Below are positions 8,335 to 16,782 of a stretch of 64,000 nucleotides of DNA, piece after piece. The stretch covers positions 62,001 to 126,000 of the forward strand of contig NZ_JRUQ01000039.1 of the NCBI RefSeq assembly GCF_000773975.1, read 5' to 3'. Below the pieces are notes generated by a model. The model saw nothing but the letters and a program-made list of their open reading frames with translations, was not told the DNA's origin and ran no database searches. The translations under genes were made by a program, and so were the position numbers. Within the stretch, counting starts at the first letter, position 1; the number at the start of each line of letters is the position of its first letter. This DNA comes from Erwinia typographi. GTDB taxonomy: Bacteria > Pseudomonadota > Gammaproteobacteria > Enterobacterales > Enterobacteriaceae.

Positions 8335-8991
8335 ATGGAACAGGAACATCAAGTTTTACGGCAATCAAATTTGCGCGATCAGGCGCTCTCTATTCTCAAG
8401 CTACGGCTGATCTCTGGCGACCTTGCTCCGGGGCAAATTTACTCCGCCTCTGCGCTGGCGGAAGAGCTGGGGGTGTCTAACAGTCCGGTGCGTGAAGCGA
8501 TGCTGACCCTGGTGAATCAGGGATTGATGGAAACGGTACGCAATCGTGGTTTCCGCGTGGTGCATTTCAGTGATAAAGAGCGGCAGAATGTCTACGACCT
8601 GCGCGTCCTGCTGGAAGTGCCGTCAATGGTCAAACTGGCCACGCTGAAAGATCGCATCGCCGTGCGCAAGGACGAATTCATGAAGATCGCCGCGGATATG
8701 GTTATTTACGCCAAAGAGGGGAACATTCCGGGGTATCTGGAAATGGACCACCGGTTTCATCTTGGTCTGCTGTCGCTGCTGGGGAACGAGCCGCTGGTGG
8801 CGATTGTTGAAAATCTGCGCGACCAGTCGCGTCAGTATGGCCTGAAAGCGCTGCGCGAAAGCGGCGGGCTGGTAAAATCAGCCGAAGAGCACCAGCCGAT
8901 TCTGGAAGCGATGCTCGCCGGGAAAACGACGCTGACCTCAGAGCTGATGACGCGCCATTTGAGTCATTTTATGTCTGACTGGGCTGGCTGA
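8335..8991 (+). CDS. GntR family transcriptional regulator (FCD/FadR subfamily)
   Basis: 218 residues. An N-terminal winged helix (RDQALSILKLRLISGDLAPGQ, then SASALAEELGVSNSPVREAML) is followed by an all-helical FCD ligand domain with the acidic/histidine metal-site pattern (DLR near 80, EMDHRFHLGLL near 140, HRHLSHF-like end). This family usually represses catabolic operons until a small carboxylate binds. It is the nearest regulator to the two GTAATATATTAC operators and the obvious candidate to bind them. The 219-bp gap upstream contains no copy of that palindrome, so the gene does not seem to regulate itself through it. Confidence 0.88.
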   Translation: MEQEHQVLRQSNLRDQALSILKLRLISGDLAPGQIYSASALAEELGVSNSPVREAMLTLVNQGLMETVRNRGFRVVHFSDKERQNVYDLRVLLEVPSMVKLATLKDRIAVRKDEFMKIAADMVIYAKEGNIPGYLEMDHRFHLGLLSLLGNEPLVAIVENLRDQSRQYGLKALRESGGLVKSAEEHQPILEAMLAGKTTLTSELMTRHLSHFMSDWAG

Positions 8992-9049
8992 AGGCAACAC
9001 GCTACGGCCTGACGCGTGCGTCCGGTACCGCAAGCGCCCGTCCGGGCCG

Positions 9050-9787
9050 CTAATGATTGCGCAGATCGCTGATGAATTGCCGGGCGCGCGAGTGGCTGGG
9101 GGAAGTAAAGAAGTGCTCAGGCGTTGCCTTTTCCAGGATCCTGCCTTCATCCATAAACCAGATAGTGTCGGCGACTTCCCTGGCAAAATTCATTTCATGC
9201 GTCACGCAGATCATGGTCATACCGTCTCTGGCAAGGGCGCGCATCACGTTGAGCACTTCACCGACCATCTCCGGGTCTAGCGCGGAGGTTGGCTCATCAA
9301 ACAGCATCACCGGCGGTTTCATCGCCAGCGCACGGGCGATAGCGACGCGCTGCTGTTGCCCTCCCGACAGCTGACCGGGATAGGCATTGGCCTTGTGTGA
9401 TAATCCCACCCGCTCCAGCAGCTCGCCAGCGAGCGCCTGAACCTCATCGCGCTTAACGCCAAGCACCTTAGCCGGGGACAACATAATATTTTCCAGCACC
9501 GAAAGATGCGGAAAAAGATTGAAGTTCTGGAACACAAACCCTATTCGGGTTCGCAGCTGGTTGAGCCGGGTGCTGGTGCCATGAATATCCAGACCATCAA
9601 ACAGTATTTGCCCTTTCTGAATGGATTCAAGACGATTCACCGTGCGTATTAACGTTGATTTTCCCGAGCCGGAAGGCCCGCATATCACCACCACTTCCCC
9701 TTTTTTAATCTCGCCATTCAGTTCTTTTAGCGCAGGGTACTCGCCGTACCATTTACTGACCTGATTAAAAATAATAAACGGGGTCAT
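9050..9787 (-). CDS. Polar amino acid ABC transporter ATP-binding protein
   Basis: 245 residues of the GlnQ/HisP type: Walker A GPSGSGKST near residue 37, Q-loop FQNFNLFPH, signature LSGGQQQR, Walker B VMLFDEPTSALDPE and H-loop THEM. ATG 9787 is favoured because GGGAG lies five bases before it; GTG 9791-9793 would abut the ribosome site. It stands alone on the minus strand, divergent from pxpB. The only orphan permease pair in this region (18933-20393) and the orphan binding protein (12531-13364) complete a transporter with it, probably for 5-oxoproline or a related amino acid. Confidence 0.9.
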   Translation of the reverse strand: MTPFIIFNQVSKWYGEYPALKELNGEIKKGEVVVICGPSGSGKSTLIRTVNRLESIQKGQILFDGLDIHGTSTRLNQLRTRIGFVFQNFNLFPHLSVLENIMLSPAKVLGVKRDEVQALAGELLERVGLSHKANAYPGQLSGGQQQRVAIARALAMKPPVMLFDEPTSALDPEMVGEVLNVMRALARDGMTMICVTHEMNFAREVADTIWFMDEGRILEKATPEHFFTSPSHSRARQFISDLRNH

Positions 9788-9853
9788 ACTCACTCCCTAA
9801 TCTGAACTGAACCAAGCCAACTAAAAATTGGCGCCGGACGCCAGTGAGACATC

Positions 9854-10086
9854 ACTCAGAACACCCTGAATTTTGACTGTAGCGGGACAGGCACTGAGTG
9901 CATAAGACAGGATGATTTTGATGACATAAACAGCAATTATAGTAGTGGGCGTCCGTTTGCCGCTTACCGCCACGCCGTGAGAAATTCTTATAAGCGCTGG
10001 TTATCACAACATAGTGCATGAATATTTTTTTCTTAAGACTCAGAACATTAGTCTGGTGCTATCAACGCCATTCGGAGTTCTGAGTC
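9854..10086. promoter_or_regulatory. Divergent control region with three copies of ACTCAGAAC
   Basis: The 9-mer ACTCAGAAC occurs at 9854-9862 and 10038-10046, and inverted (GTTCTGAGT) at 10077-10085. The last two extend to a perfect 10-bp inverted repeat GACTCAGAAC / GTTCTGAGTC (10037-10046 and 10077-10086) whose right arm ends against the pxpB start codon and covers the end of its ribosome-binding region (GGAG at 10074-10077). It may be a regulator site or an mRNA hairpin that limits pxpB translation. Confidence 0.5.
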
Positions 10087-10746
10087 ATGAACGATTGTCC
10101 CGTAATTAGTTGCCTGGGCACCAGCGCACTGCTGTTTGATGCGGGTGGGGTAACAACGCTAGCCCAGCAGCAGCGCATCTGGGCACTCAGCATGGCGGCC
10201 TCAGGCTGGAAAGAGATCCGTGAAGCGGTGCCTTGTCTGAATAATTTGCTGCTGTTCTTTTCTGATACTCCGCCCCGGCAAATTGACTCTCTGCGTGAAA
10301 AGCTGCTGAACGAGTGGAACAAAAACGAATACCTCCAGTTAGAAGGCAAAATTGTTGAGCTTCGCGTCGACTACGGCGGCGAGTTTGGCCCACGGATGGA
10401 ACATGTCTGTGAACACACCGGACTGAGCGTTGAGAGCGTCGTCGAGCTGCACAGCACGCCTCTCTATACCGTTTTTGGTCTTGGAAGCCATCCCGGTCAC
10501 TGCTATCTGGAGGGGCTGGATCGGCGACTTACCACCCCGCGACGTAAGGTTCCCATTCTGGATAATCCGCTCGGATCGGTGGCTATCGGCGGGTCGCAAA
10601 CCAGTGTTTCAGCCTCCGCCGGACCAAGCGGCTGGAATCAGATTGGGCTGACGCACAAAGCGTTCTTTGATTACACCGCTTCTCCGCCTGCCCTGATGCG
10701 GCCGGGAGATAAAATTCGCTTCTGCCCGGAAAAGGTGATCCGATGA
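10087..10746 (+). CDS. pxpB: 5-oxoprolinase subunit PxpB (KipI family)
   Basis: 219 residues of the KipI family. Recognisable blocks are the GLGSHPGHCYLEGLDRRL stretch (about 130-150; most members have PGFAYL), TTPRRKVP, and GSVAIGGSQT. With PxpC and PxpA it forms the ATP-dependent 5-oxoprolinase that opens pyroglutamate to glutamate. The KipI/KipA pair also resembles the carboxyltransferase part of urea carboxylase, which matters because biotin carboxylase and biotin carrier genes lie in the same region. It overlaps pxpC by four bases (ATGA), indicating coupled translation. Confidence 0.88.
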   Translation: MNDCPVISCLGTSALLFDAGGVTTLAQQQRIWALSMAASGWKEIREAVPCLNNLLLFFSDTPPRQIDSLREKLLNEWNKNEYLQLEGKIVELRVDYGGEFGPRMEHVCEHTGLSVESVVELHSTPLYTVFGLGSHPGHCYLEGLDRRLTTPRRKVPILDNPLGSVAIGGSQTSVSASAGPSGWNQIGLTHKAFFDYTASPPALMRPGDKIRFCPEKVIR

Positions 10747-11717
10747 TTGAGATTATCTCAGAAACTCGCCTGAGCAGTGTCCAGGATCTTGGCCGCTATG
10801 GTCAATTACATCAGGGCGTCGGGATGTCCGGCGTAATGGACAAACCGGCGCTGAGCATTGGCAACATGATGGTGGGCAACGATCCCAACGCGGCGGGCAT
10901 AGAGATTCCGTTTTTCCCCTTTACGATCCGCTTTCACCAGACCTGCACCTTTGCTGTTACCGGCGCGGATACGCAGGCCAGCCTGGAGCAAAAACCGCTG
11001 TTGCCCTGGTGGACTGCGCGCGCGCTGGCTGGACAAACGCTAACGTTACGCCGCCCTCGCTCAGGCGTGCGGGCCTATCTGACCGTGGCCGGAGGGATTC
11101 AGGTTGATAAGGTGCTGGGATCGCGCAGTACCCAGTTACGCGGCGCCTTTGGCGGCATGGAAGGGCGAATGCTCCAGCGGGGCGATCGGCTGCCGCTGCA
11201 TCAGGACACAGACCGGGGAGCCGGTGACTTCGGCATCGTGCCGCCAGACGAGATATTGCCGTTACTGAAAGATAATCAGCCAGCGGTCCGGGTTATTCCC
11301 GCCGCTGAATATCCGCTGTTTCCGCCGGCGTGTCGTCAGGCGCTGTGGCAGGAACCCTGGAAGATCACCTCGCAGAGCAACCGCTATGGCTTCCGGCTGG
11401 AAGGCACGCCGCTGCTGCCGGAGAAGCCGCTGGAAATGCGCTCTCACGGTATTGTGCCGGGAGTGATCCAGGTTCCTCACGGCGGGCAGCCGATTATTCA
11501 GATGCGCGATGCTCAGCCGATGGGAGGCTATCCCAAGATTGGCGCGGTGATTGAAGCGGATATCTGGCGGTTAAGCCAGATACCGATTGGCAAATCCGTG
11601 CGCTTTATTGAGACGAATTATGAGCAGGGCCTGGCGGCTCTGGAAGCGGTTCAGGGGTATTTGAAACAGGTACGGGAGATGGTGACCCTTCACCAGATAT
11701 CCCGCAAAACGGCATAA
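10743..11717 (+). CDS. pxpC: 5-oxoprolinase subunit PxpC / biotin-dependent carboxyltransferase family (KipA)
   Basis: 324 residues. Conserved KipA blocks are visible: QDLGRYGQLHQGVGMSGVMD at the N terminus, NMMVGNDPNAAGIE, RAYLTVAGGI, LGSRSTQLRG, and the C-terminal VPHGGQPIIQMRDAQPMGGYPKIG. The domain is named for its similarity to the biotin-dependent carboxyltransferase of urea amidolyase. Partner of PxpB; the two subunits act together on 5-oxoproline. The gene is 19 bp upstream of pxpA, so pxpB-pxpC-pxpA and the binding-protein gene after it form one operon. Confidence 0.9.
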   Translation: MIEIISETRLSSVQDLGRYGQLHQGVGMSGVMDKPALSIGNMMVGNDPNAAGIEIPFFPFTIRFHQTCTFAVTGADTQASLEQKPLLPWWTARALAGQTLTLRRPRSGVRAYLTVAGGIQVDKVLGSRSTQLRGAFGGMEGRMLQRGDRLPLHQDTDRGAGDFGIVPPDEILPLLKDNQPAVRVIPAAEYPLFPPACRQALWQEPWKITSQSNRYGFRLEGTPLLPEKPLEMRSHGIVPGVIQVPHGGQPIIQMRDAQPMGGYPKIGAVIEADIWRLSQIPIGKSVRFIETNYEQGLAALEAVQGYLKQVREMVTLHQISRKTA

Positions 11718-11736
11718 CGCTGACGGGGAAAGAACC

Positions 11737-12519
11737 ATGTTAGAAGTCGATATTAATGCCGATCTCGGTGAAGGATTTGGTCCATGGAAAATGGGCGAGG
11801 ACGAGCAGTTAATGCAACTGATCTCTTCAGCCAATATTGCCTGCGGATTTCATGCGGGCGACCCCTCGATCATGCGCAATACGCTGTTGCGCGCAAAAGA
11901 GCTGGGCATTGATGCTGGCGCGCACGTAGGGTTTCCTGACCTGGTTGGCTTTGGCCGCCGTCGGATGATGATCGATCCCCAGACTTTATGTGACCTGGTG
12001 CTGTATCAGCTTGCCGCCATTTCGGGCATGGCGGAGATGATTGGTCATCCGATCAGGCTGATGAGCTTTCATGGCGCGCTGGGCAATATGATCGCTGAAG
12101 ATGAAGAGCTAGCTACTCCGCTGGTCGCCGCGGTGGCTGCCTTCAATCCTGAGCTGGTGATCAAGTCTTCGCTCAGCCCCTGTATTCGCAACGCGGCGGC
12201 CAGATGCGGCGGCATTAAGGTTGAAACTGTTTTTCATGCTGACCGTGAGTATGACGAGCAGGGATTACTGGTATCACGAAAGCTGCCGGGCGCGGTGATT
12301 CACGATAATCAGAAAGTGATGCAGCGCGTCAGTCAGTTCCTGCATGAAGGCACCGCTAAGACTATTGCAGGCAACACTATTACTATCCCTGCGCGATCCA
12401 TTCTGGTTCATGGGGACAATGCCGGTGCCGTTGAGTTGGCTCGTGCTATCAGAGAAGAAGTCATCCGCCTGGGCGGAAAAGTGGTTCCTTTATCAAAATT
12501 GTCTTCCACTCTGGGTTAA
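11737..12519 (+). CDS. pxpA: 5-oxoprolinase subunit PxpA (LamB/YcsF family)
   Basis: 260 residues with the family signature near the start: DINADLGEGFG, MGEDEQLMQLISSANIACGFHAGDP, then GIDAGAHVGFPDLVGFGRR. Length matches E. coli PxpA (about 245). It is the third part of the ATP-dependent 5-oxoprolinase. GGGGAAAGAACC lies before ATG 11737. The order pxpB-pxpC-pxpA differs from the common pxpA-first order. It is followed 11 bp later by a periplasmic binding protein gene. Confidence 0.92.
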   Translation: MLEVDINADLGEGFGPWKMGEDEQLMQLISSANIACGFHAGDPSIMRNTLLRAKELGIDAGAHVGFPDLVGFGRRRMMIDPQTLCDLVLYQLAAISGMAEMIGHPIRLMSFHGALGNMIAEDEELATPLVAAVAAFNPELVIKSSLSPCIRNAAARCGGIKVETVFHADREYDEQGLLVSRKLPGAVIHDNQKVMQRVSQFLHEGTAKTIAGNTITIPARSILVHGDNAGAVELARAIREEVIRLGGKVVPLSKLSSTLG

Positions 12520-12530
12520 GGGGAATGGTC

Positions 12531-13364
12531 ATGCGTATACGAACACTCACAGCACTGCTGTTGGTCAGTCATCTTGTGCCACTGGCTGCCCATGCCGAGC
12601 AGTTAGATGACGTGCTGGCGAAAAAAACGATGGTATGCGGCGTGCAGTCCAGCACGCCGCCGTTTGGCTATCCCGATCCTGAGACTCGCGCGCAGATTGG
12701 GCACGATGTGGATTTATGCCGCGCCATCGCCGCGAAGTTAGGCGTGGCGGTGACCATCAAACCGGTCTCTACCGAAGCGAAAGTCCCGGAGATTAAGCTG
12801 GGGCATGTGGATATCGGCATTATGAACCTTGCCTACACCGTTTCCCGGGGTAAGGAGATTCACTTCAGCGATCCCTATTACGTCACCCGGGAAATGCTGG
12901 TGGTGTTAGCGAGCAACCCGAAAAATACGCTCGCTGAATTTAAGGGCCAGCGCATTGGCGCCAGCAAAGGGTCGACATCGGAACTGGCGATCCGCCTGCA
13001 AGGCGCAAAGCCAGTGACCTTTGAAGATGCCGCCTCGGCCTATATCGCCGCGATTCAGCACAAAACGGTTGGCTTTGTGAATAACGAAATGACCGCTAAG
13101 CAGTTTATTCAGCGGGCGAAGAAAAGCGGCGTTGAGCTGAAGATGATTGCTGAGCCGATGGCGCTGGAGCCCGTTAGCGTAGGAATGCGTTATGGCGAAC
13201 CGAAAATGTACGACAAAATAAACAGCATTCTTTTTGAACTCGAAAGCGATGGGACGCTGAATAAAATCTGGGATAAATGGATTGGCGCAGGCACGACCTA
13301 CAATATGGTCCGCAAGGACAAAGTCCAGAAAATGTCGGACATTAATTTTAAACCACTTCCCTGA
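12531..13364 (+). CDS. Periplasmic amino acid-binding protein, probably for 5-oxoproline
   Basis: 277 residues with a signal peptide (MRIRTLTALLLV, cleavage near AAHA-EQLDD at about residue 19) and the SBP_bac_3 fold (MVCGVQSSTPPFGYPD, GHDVDLCRAIAAKLG, DIGIMNLAYTVSRGKEIHFSDPYY). ATG 12531 is preferred to ATG 12525 because AAGGGG (12518-12523) is seven bases before it. Co-transcription with pxpBCA suggests a pyroglutamate-type ligand. The ATPase and permeases it would work with are at 9050-9787 and 18933-20393. Confidence 0.87.
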   Translation: MRIRTLTALLLVSHLVPLAAHAEQLDDVLAKKTMVCGVQSSTPPFGYPDPETRAQIGHDVDLCRAIAAKLGVAVTIKPVSTEAKVPEIKLGHVDIGIMNLAYTVSRGKEIHFSDPYYVTREMLVVLASNPKNTLAEFKGQRIGASKGSTSELAIRLQGAKPVTFEDAASAYIAAIQHKTVGFVNNEMTAKQFIQRAKKSGVELKMIAEPMALEPVSVGMRYGEPKMYDKINSILFELESDGTLNKIWDKWIGAGTTYNMVRKDKVQKMSDINFKPLP

Positions 13365-13373
13365 TAATAATGG

Positions 13374-13403
13374 GTGAGCGAGGTTACTGCCTGGCTCACT
13401 TAT
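13374..13403 (+). terminator. Hairpin after the pxp operon
   Basis: GTGAGC (13374-13379) pairs with GCTCAC (13394-13399), extended inward by AGG/CCT after one mismatch, then TTATT. A second hairpin follows at 13437-13461. Either may end the operon; the poor T tracts make each call weak. Confidence 0.35.
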
Positions 13404-13436
13404 TAACGTCGACAGATTGTAAGTTTGCTGAAAAGT

Positions 13437-13467
13437 AAACGCGGCTGATAAAGCTGCGTTTCATTCA
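13437..13467 (+). terminator. Second hairpin after the pxp operon
   Basis: AAACGC (13437-13442) pairs with GCGTTT (13456-13461); GC/GC and one G-U pair extend the stem to nine pairs with loop TGATAAA. The right arm ends in TTT and is followed by CATTC. It lies between the binding-protein gene and the next operon. Confidence 0.42.
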
Positions 13468-13512
13468 CGCATCTCTGCTGTGTATCCGGCGGAGATAAAT
13501 AAAGAGGTGAAT

Positions 13513-14307
13513 ATGACTACGGAAACATCGAAAATTATCTCCAGGGTGACTGGTCCAATTGGCTGGATTTCCTTTAACGACCCGGCTAAGCATAATGCCA
13601 TTTCTATTGATATGGCGCGCGCCGTACCTGAAATTGTCGCCAGCTTTGAAGACAATAAGGATATACGCGTCATTATTTTACGGGGCGCGGGGGAACGTGC
13701 CTTTGCCGCAGGCTCGAATATTTCCTCTTTTGGCGAAGTCAGAAATAATCCCGAGCAAAATCACCAATACCATCTGATTAATGAAGCCGCCTACAATGCA
13801 TTCTATTATTGCTCTAAACCTACCATTGCAATGATTAAGGGTTATTGCATCGGCGGCGGCCTGGATTTTGCCACCAGCTGCGATATTCGCCTGTGCGCTG
13901 ATAACGGCGTCTTTGCTATTCCCGCCGCCCGGCTGGGGCTGGGTTACGGCTATGAAGGTCAAATCCGGCTCAACCGCATTGTCGGCCCCATGTATGGTCG
14001 CGACATTTTCTTCACCGGCCGTCATTACAACGCGCAGGAAGCGTTAAAGATGGGGCTGGTGCATAACGTGGTGTCCGGCGAAAACTTTGAACAGTACGTT
14101 AACGAATATGCGATGAAGGTGGCGCAGAATGCGCCAATGACGCTGGCCGCCATTAAACGGGCGTTTATTGAGCTGGAAAAAGACGAAAGTGAGCGCGATA
14201 TGTCCGCCGCGCAAAAATTAATTGATGCCTGCTTCAAGAGTGCAGATTACCAGGAAGGCCGGGCAGCATTTGCTGAAAAACGGCTTCCACAGTTCAGGGG
14301 AGAATAG
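13513..14307 (+). CDS. Enoyl-CoA hydratase/isomerase (crotonase) family protein with unusual catalytic site
   Basis: 264 residues of the crotonase fold: AFAAGSNISSF forms the first oxyanion strand, YCIGGGLDFATSCDIRLCAD the second. The two glutamates used by hydratases are not in place: the first is Asp (GGGLD, where hydratases have GGGCE-like) and the second is Ala (FAIPAARLG, where hydratases have PE). Hydration of a simple enoyl-CoA is therefore doubtful; decarboxylase, isomerase or hydrolase chemistry on a CoA ester is more likely. ATG 13513 follows GAGGTG; an upstream in-frame ATG (13480) lacks a site. It is followed three bases later by a CoA transferase. Confidence 0.82.
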   Translation: MTTETSKIISRVTGPIGWISFNDPAKHNAISIDMARAVPEIVASFEDNKDIRVIILRGAGERAFAAGSNISSFGEVRNNPEQNHQYHLINEAAYNAFYYCSKPTIAMIKGYCIGGGLDFATSCDIRLCADNGVFAIPAARLGLGYGYEGQIRLNRIVGPMYGRDIFFTGRHYNAQEALKMGLVHNVVSGENFEQYVNEYAMKVAQNAPMTLAAIKRAFIELEKDESERDMSAAQKLIDACFKSADYQEGRAAFAEKRLPQFRGE

Positions 14308-14310
14308 GCC

Positions 14311-15507
14311 GTGACTGAGAAAGCCAATCGCCAGGGGCCGCTGGCGGCAATTAAAGTACTGGATTTAACCCGCGTTCGGGCAGGACCGGCCTGCGTCCGT
14401 CAATTTGCTGACTGGGGGGCTGACGTTATTAAAATTGAAAGCCCTGAATATATGGAGGTCAGCGACGGCTGGGGAGGATTACGTGACGGGCCAGATTTTC
14501 AGAATCTCCACCGTAATAAAAGATCGCTGGCCATTAATTTAAAAGATCCCGAAGGTATAGCCATTTTTTATAAATTAGTCGCAGAAGCGGATGTGGTGGT
14601 TGAGAACTTTCGCCCCGACGTTAAATTCCGCCTTGGCATTGACTACGAAACGCTGGCTGAGATTAACCCGCGCATTGTTTATGCCAGCATTTCAGGTTTT
14701 GGTCAGGATGGGCCCTATGCGAAACGTCCGGGTTTCGATCACATCGTACAGGGAATGGGCGGACTGATGTCCCTGAACGGCGATGCAAGCCACGGCCCGA
14801 TGCGTGCCGGGTTTGCCGTGGCTGATGTCGGCGCGGGGATGTACTGTGCCATCGCCATCATGACGGCGCTGCTGGAACGCCAGACTTCCGGTCGCGGCCA
14901 GTGGGTCCAGGTTTCCCTGCTACAGACGATGGTGTCGATGCTTGATTTTCAGGCCGCGCGCTGGCTCTTTTTGCAGGAGATCCCACAGCAGCCCGGCAAC
15001 GATCATCCGACTTCCATTCCTACCGGCGTTTATCCCACTTCAGATGGCTATATCACCATCGCCGCAGGCGAACAGGCGATGTTCCGGCGTCTGTGCGCCT
15101 CTCTGCAGCGAATGGATTTGATGGAGCATCCCGACTTCTGCTCCGAATCGCTGCGTTCAGAAAACCGGGTCGCGCTGAATACCATCCTGTCAGCTATCAC
15201 CCGTACCCGTACCCGCGCGGAATGGATCGCCCTGTTTGAGAAAGATTCGGTGGCAGCCGGTCCGATTAACAGCATTGATGAGGTCTTTGCCGATCCCCAG
15301 GTTCAGCACCTTGGCATCGCGCAACCTTTGCATCATCCAAGGCTTGGTGATGTGGAGGTCGTCGGCCAGCCCTTTATTCTCAACCGCACACCGAGCCAGA
15401 TGCGTACGGTCGCGCCCGATCGCGGCGCGCACAACCACGATATTTTGTCCGACATCGGCTATTCGCCGGAGCAAATTACCGCACTGAAAGAGAAGGGTGT
15501 GCTGTAG
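14311..15507 (+). CDS. Class III CoA transferase (CaiB/BaiF family)
   Basis: 398 residues. N-terminal LAAIKVLDLTRVRAGPACVRQFADWGADVIKIE, then NKRSLAINLKDPEG and the PGFDHIVQGMGG segment, whose Asp is the nucleophile that carries the acyl group in this family, are all present. It starts at GTG 14311 with GGGGAG eight bases upstream, three bases after the crotonase-fold gene, so the two are co-translated. A CoA transferase and a crotonase-type enzyme together imply activation and processing of a carboxylic acid, possibly derived from the amino acid taken up by this region. Confidence 0.9.
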   Translation: MTEKANRQGPLAAIKVLDLTRVRAGPACVRQFADWGADVIKIESPEYMEVSDGWGGLRDGPDFQNLHRNKRSLAINLKDPEGIAIFYKLVAEADVVVENFRPDVKFRLGIDYETLAEINPRIVYASISGFGQDGPYAKRPGFDHIVQGMGGLMSLNGDASHGPMRAGFAVADVGAGMYCAIAIMTALLERQTSGRGQWVQVSLLQTMVSMLDFQAARWLFLQEIPQQPGNDHPTSIPTGVYPTSDGYITIAAGEQAMFRRLCASLQRMDLMEHPDFCSESLRSENRVALNTILSAITRTRTRAEWIALFEKDSVAAGPINSIDEVFADPQVQHLGIAQPLHHPRLGDVEVVGQPFILNRTPSQMRTVAPDRGAHNHDILSDIGYSPEQITALKEKGVL

Positions 15508-15561
15508 CGCCTGCGTGCAGTGGTCAGGTCATCGTAAAAGCAAAAACAGATGGAGAAGGCT

Positions 15562-16770
15562 ATGAGTAATTCCCGTATTGCACAACGAATTCAGCAAATT
15601 AAGCAATCCCCCAGTGGCGCCGCCGCCGACCGCGCTCTGGAGTTGAAGCGTCAGGGTAGCCCGGTTATCAGCCTGGTGGTGGGTGAACCTGATTTTGATA
15701 CGCCGCAGCATATTCGCCAGGCCGCGTGGGAGGCGATGGAGCAGGGCGATACCCGCTATACGCATAACTCCGGCACAGTCGCGCTGCGTGAGGCGATTGC
15801 GCAGAAACTCCAGACTGAAAATGGCGTGAGCTATGCGCTGAACGAAATCATCGTCACGCATGGTGCGAAAGGGGCGGTGTTTCTGGCATTAGGGGCCACG
15901 CTCAATAAGGACGATGAGGTGATTATTCCCGCGCCTTACTGGGTCTCCTACCCGGATATGGTGAAACTGTGCGAGGGCAAGCCCGTGGTGGTGCCCTGCC
16001 CGGAGTCTGCCGGTTTCAAGCTGACGCCGGAAGCGCTGGAAAGCGCTATTACCCCAAGGACGCGCTGGCTGCTGATCAACTCTCCCAGTAATCCGACGGG
16101 AGCCTGCTACACCGCTGAGGACTATCGGGCGCTGGCGCAGGTCCTGCTGCGACATCCGCAGGTGATGGTCATGACCGACGAAATTTACGAGCACATTCGC
16201 TACGGTTCCCTTGAGAACCCGAATATTGTGGCGGTGGAACCACAGTTACGCGACCGAACGCTGATCGTTAACGGCGTCTCTAAAAGTTATGCCATGACCG
16301 GATGGCGCATCGGTTTTATTGCCGGGCCAGCCGATCTGATCAAGGCGATCGCCACCATGAAATCACAGACGGCTGGCGCAACCTGTTCCATCAGTCAGGC
16401 TGCGGCTATCGCCGCCTACTCGGGCGATCAGTCGGTGCTTGCCCATAACCGGGAAATCTATGCTCAGCGTCGCGACAGCGCTATTCAGCTGATCAATGCG
16501 ATTGAGGGTTTGTCCTGCCTGCCGCCCGACGGCGCGTTCTATCTCTATATCAACTGTGCCGAAGTGATCGGCAAGCGCACGGCCAGCGGAACGCTGCTGG
16601 AAACGGACAATGACGTGGTGCTCTATCTGCTTGAAAAAGCCAACGTGGCGCTGGTTCCCGGCTCTGCCTACGGACTTTCTCCCTATTTCCGCGCCTCCAT
16701 TGCGACATCAATGCAAAATATTGAGACGGGCTTTTCCCGCATCGCCAGCGCCCTGTCAGCATTGCAATAG
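15562..16770 (+). CDS. Pyridoxal phosphate-dependent aminotransferase, class I
   Basis: 402 residues, fold type I, aspartate/aromatic aminotransferase subgroup I-gamma. The phosphate-cup and PLP motifs are LLINSPSNPTGACY, MTDEIYEHIRYG and the lysine in VNGVSKSYAMTGWRIGF. Length is normal. ATG 15562 is preferred over ATG 15550 since GGAGAAGG lies just before it. It is cytoplasmic and lies 54 bp after the CoA transferase and 12 bp before the MFS gene, so probably the same operon. The substrate is unknown; glutamate or an oxo acid made from it would fit the 5-oxoproline theme. Confidence 0.88.
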   Translation: MSNSRIAQRIQQIKQSPSGAAADRALELKRQGSPVISLVVGEPDFDTPQHIRQAAWEAMEQGDTRYTHNSGTVALREAIAQKLQTENGVSYALNEIIVTHGAKGAVFLALGATLNKDDEVIIPAPYWVSYPDMVKLCEGKPVVVPCPESAGFKLTPEALESAITPRTRWLLINSPSNPTGACYTAEDYRALAQVLLRHPQVMVMTDEIYEHIRYGSLENPNIVAVEPQLRDRTLIVNGVSKSYAMTGWRIGFIAGPADLIKAIATMKSQTAGATCSISQAAAIAAYSGDQSVLAHNREIYAQRRDSAIQLINAIEGLSCLPPDGAFYLYINCAEVIGKRTASGTLLETDNDVVLYLLEKANVALVPGSAYGLSPYFRASIATSMQNIETGFSRIASALSALQ

Positions 16771-16782
16771 AGGGGCAGCATC

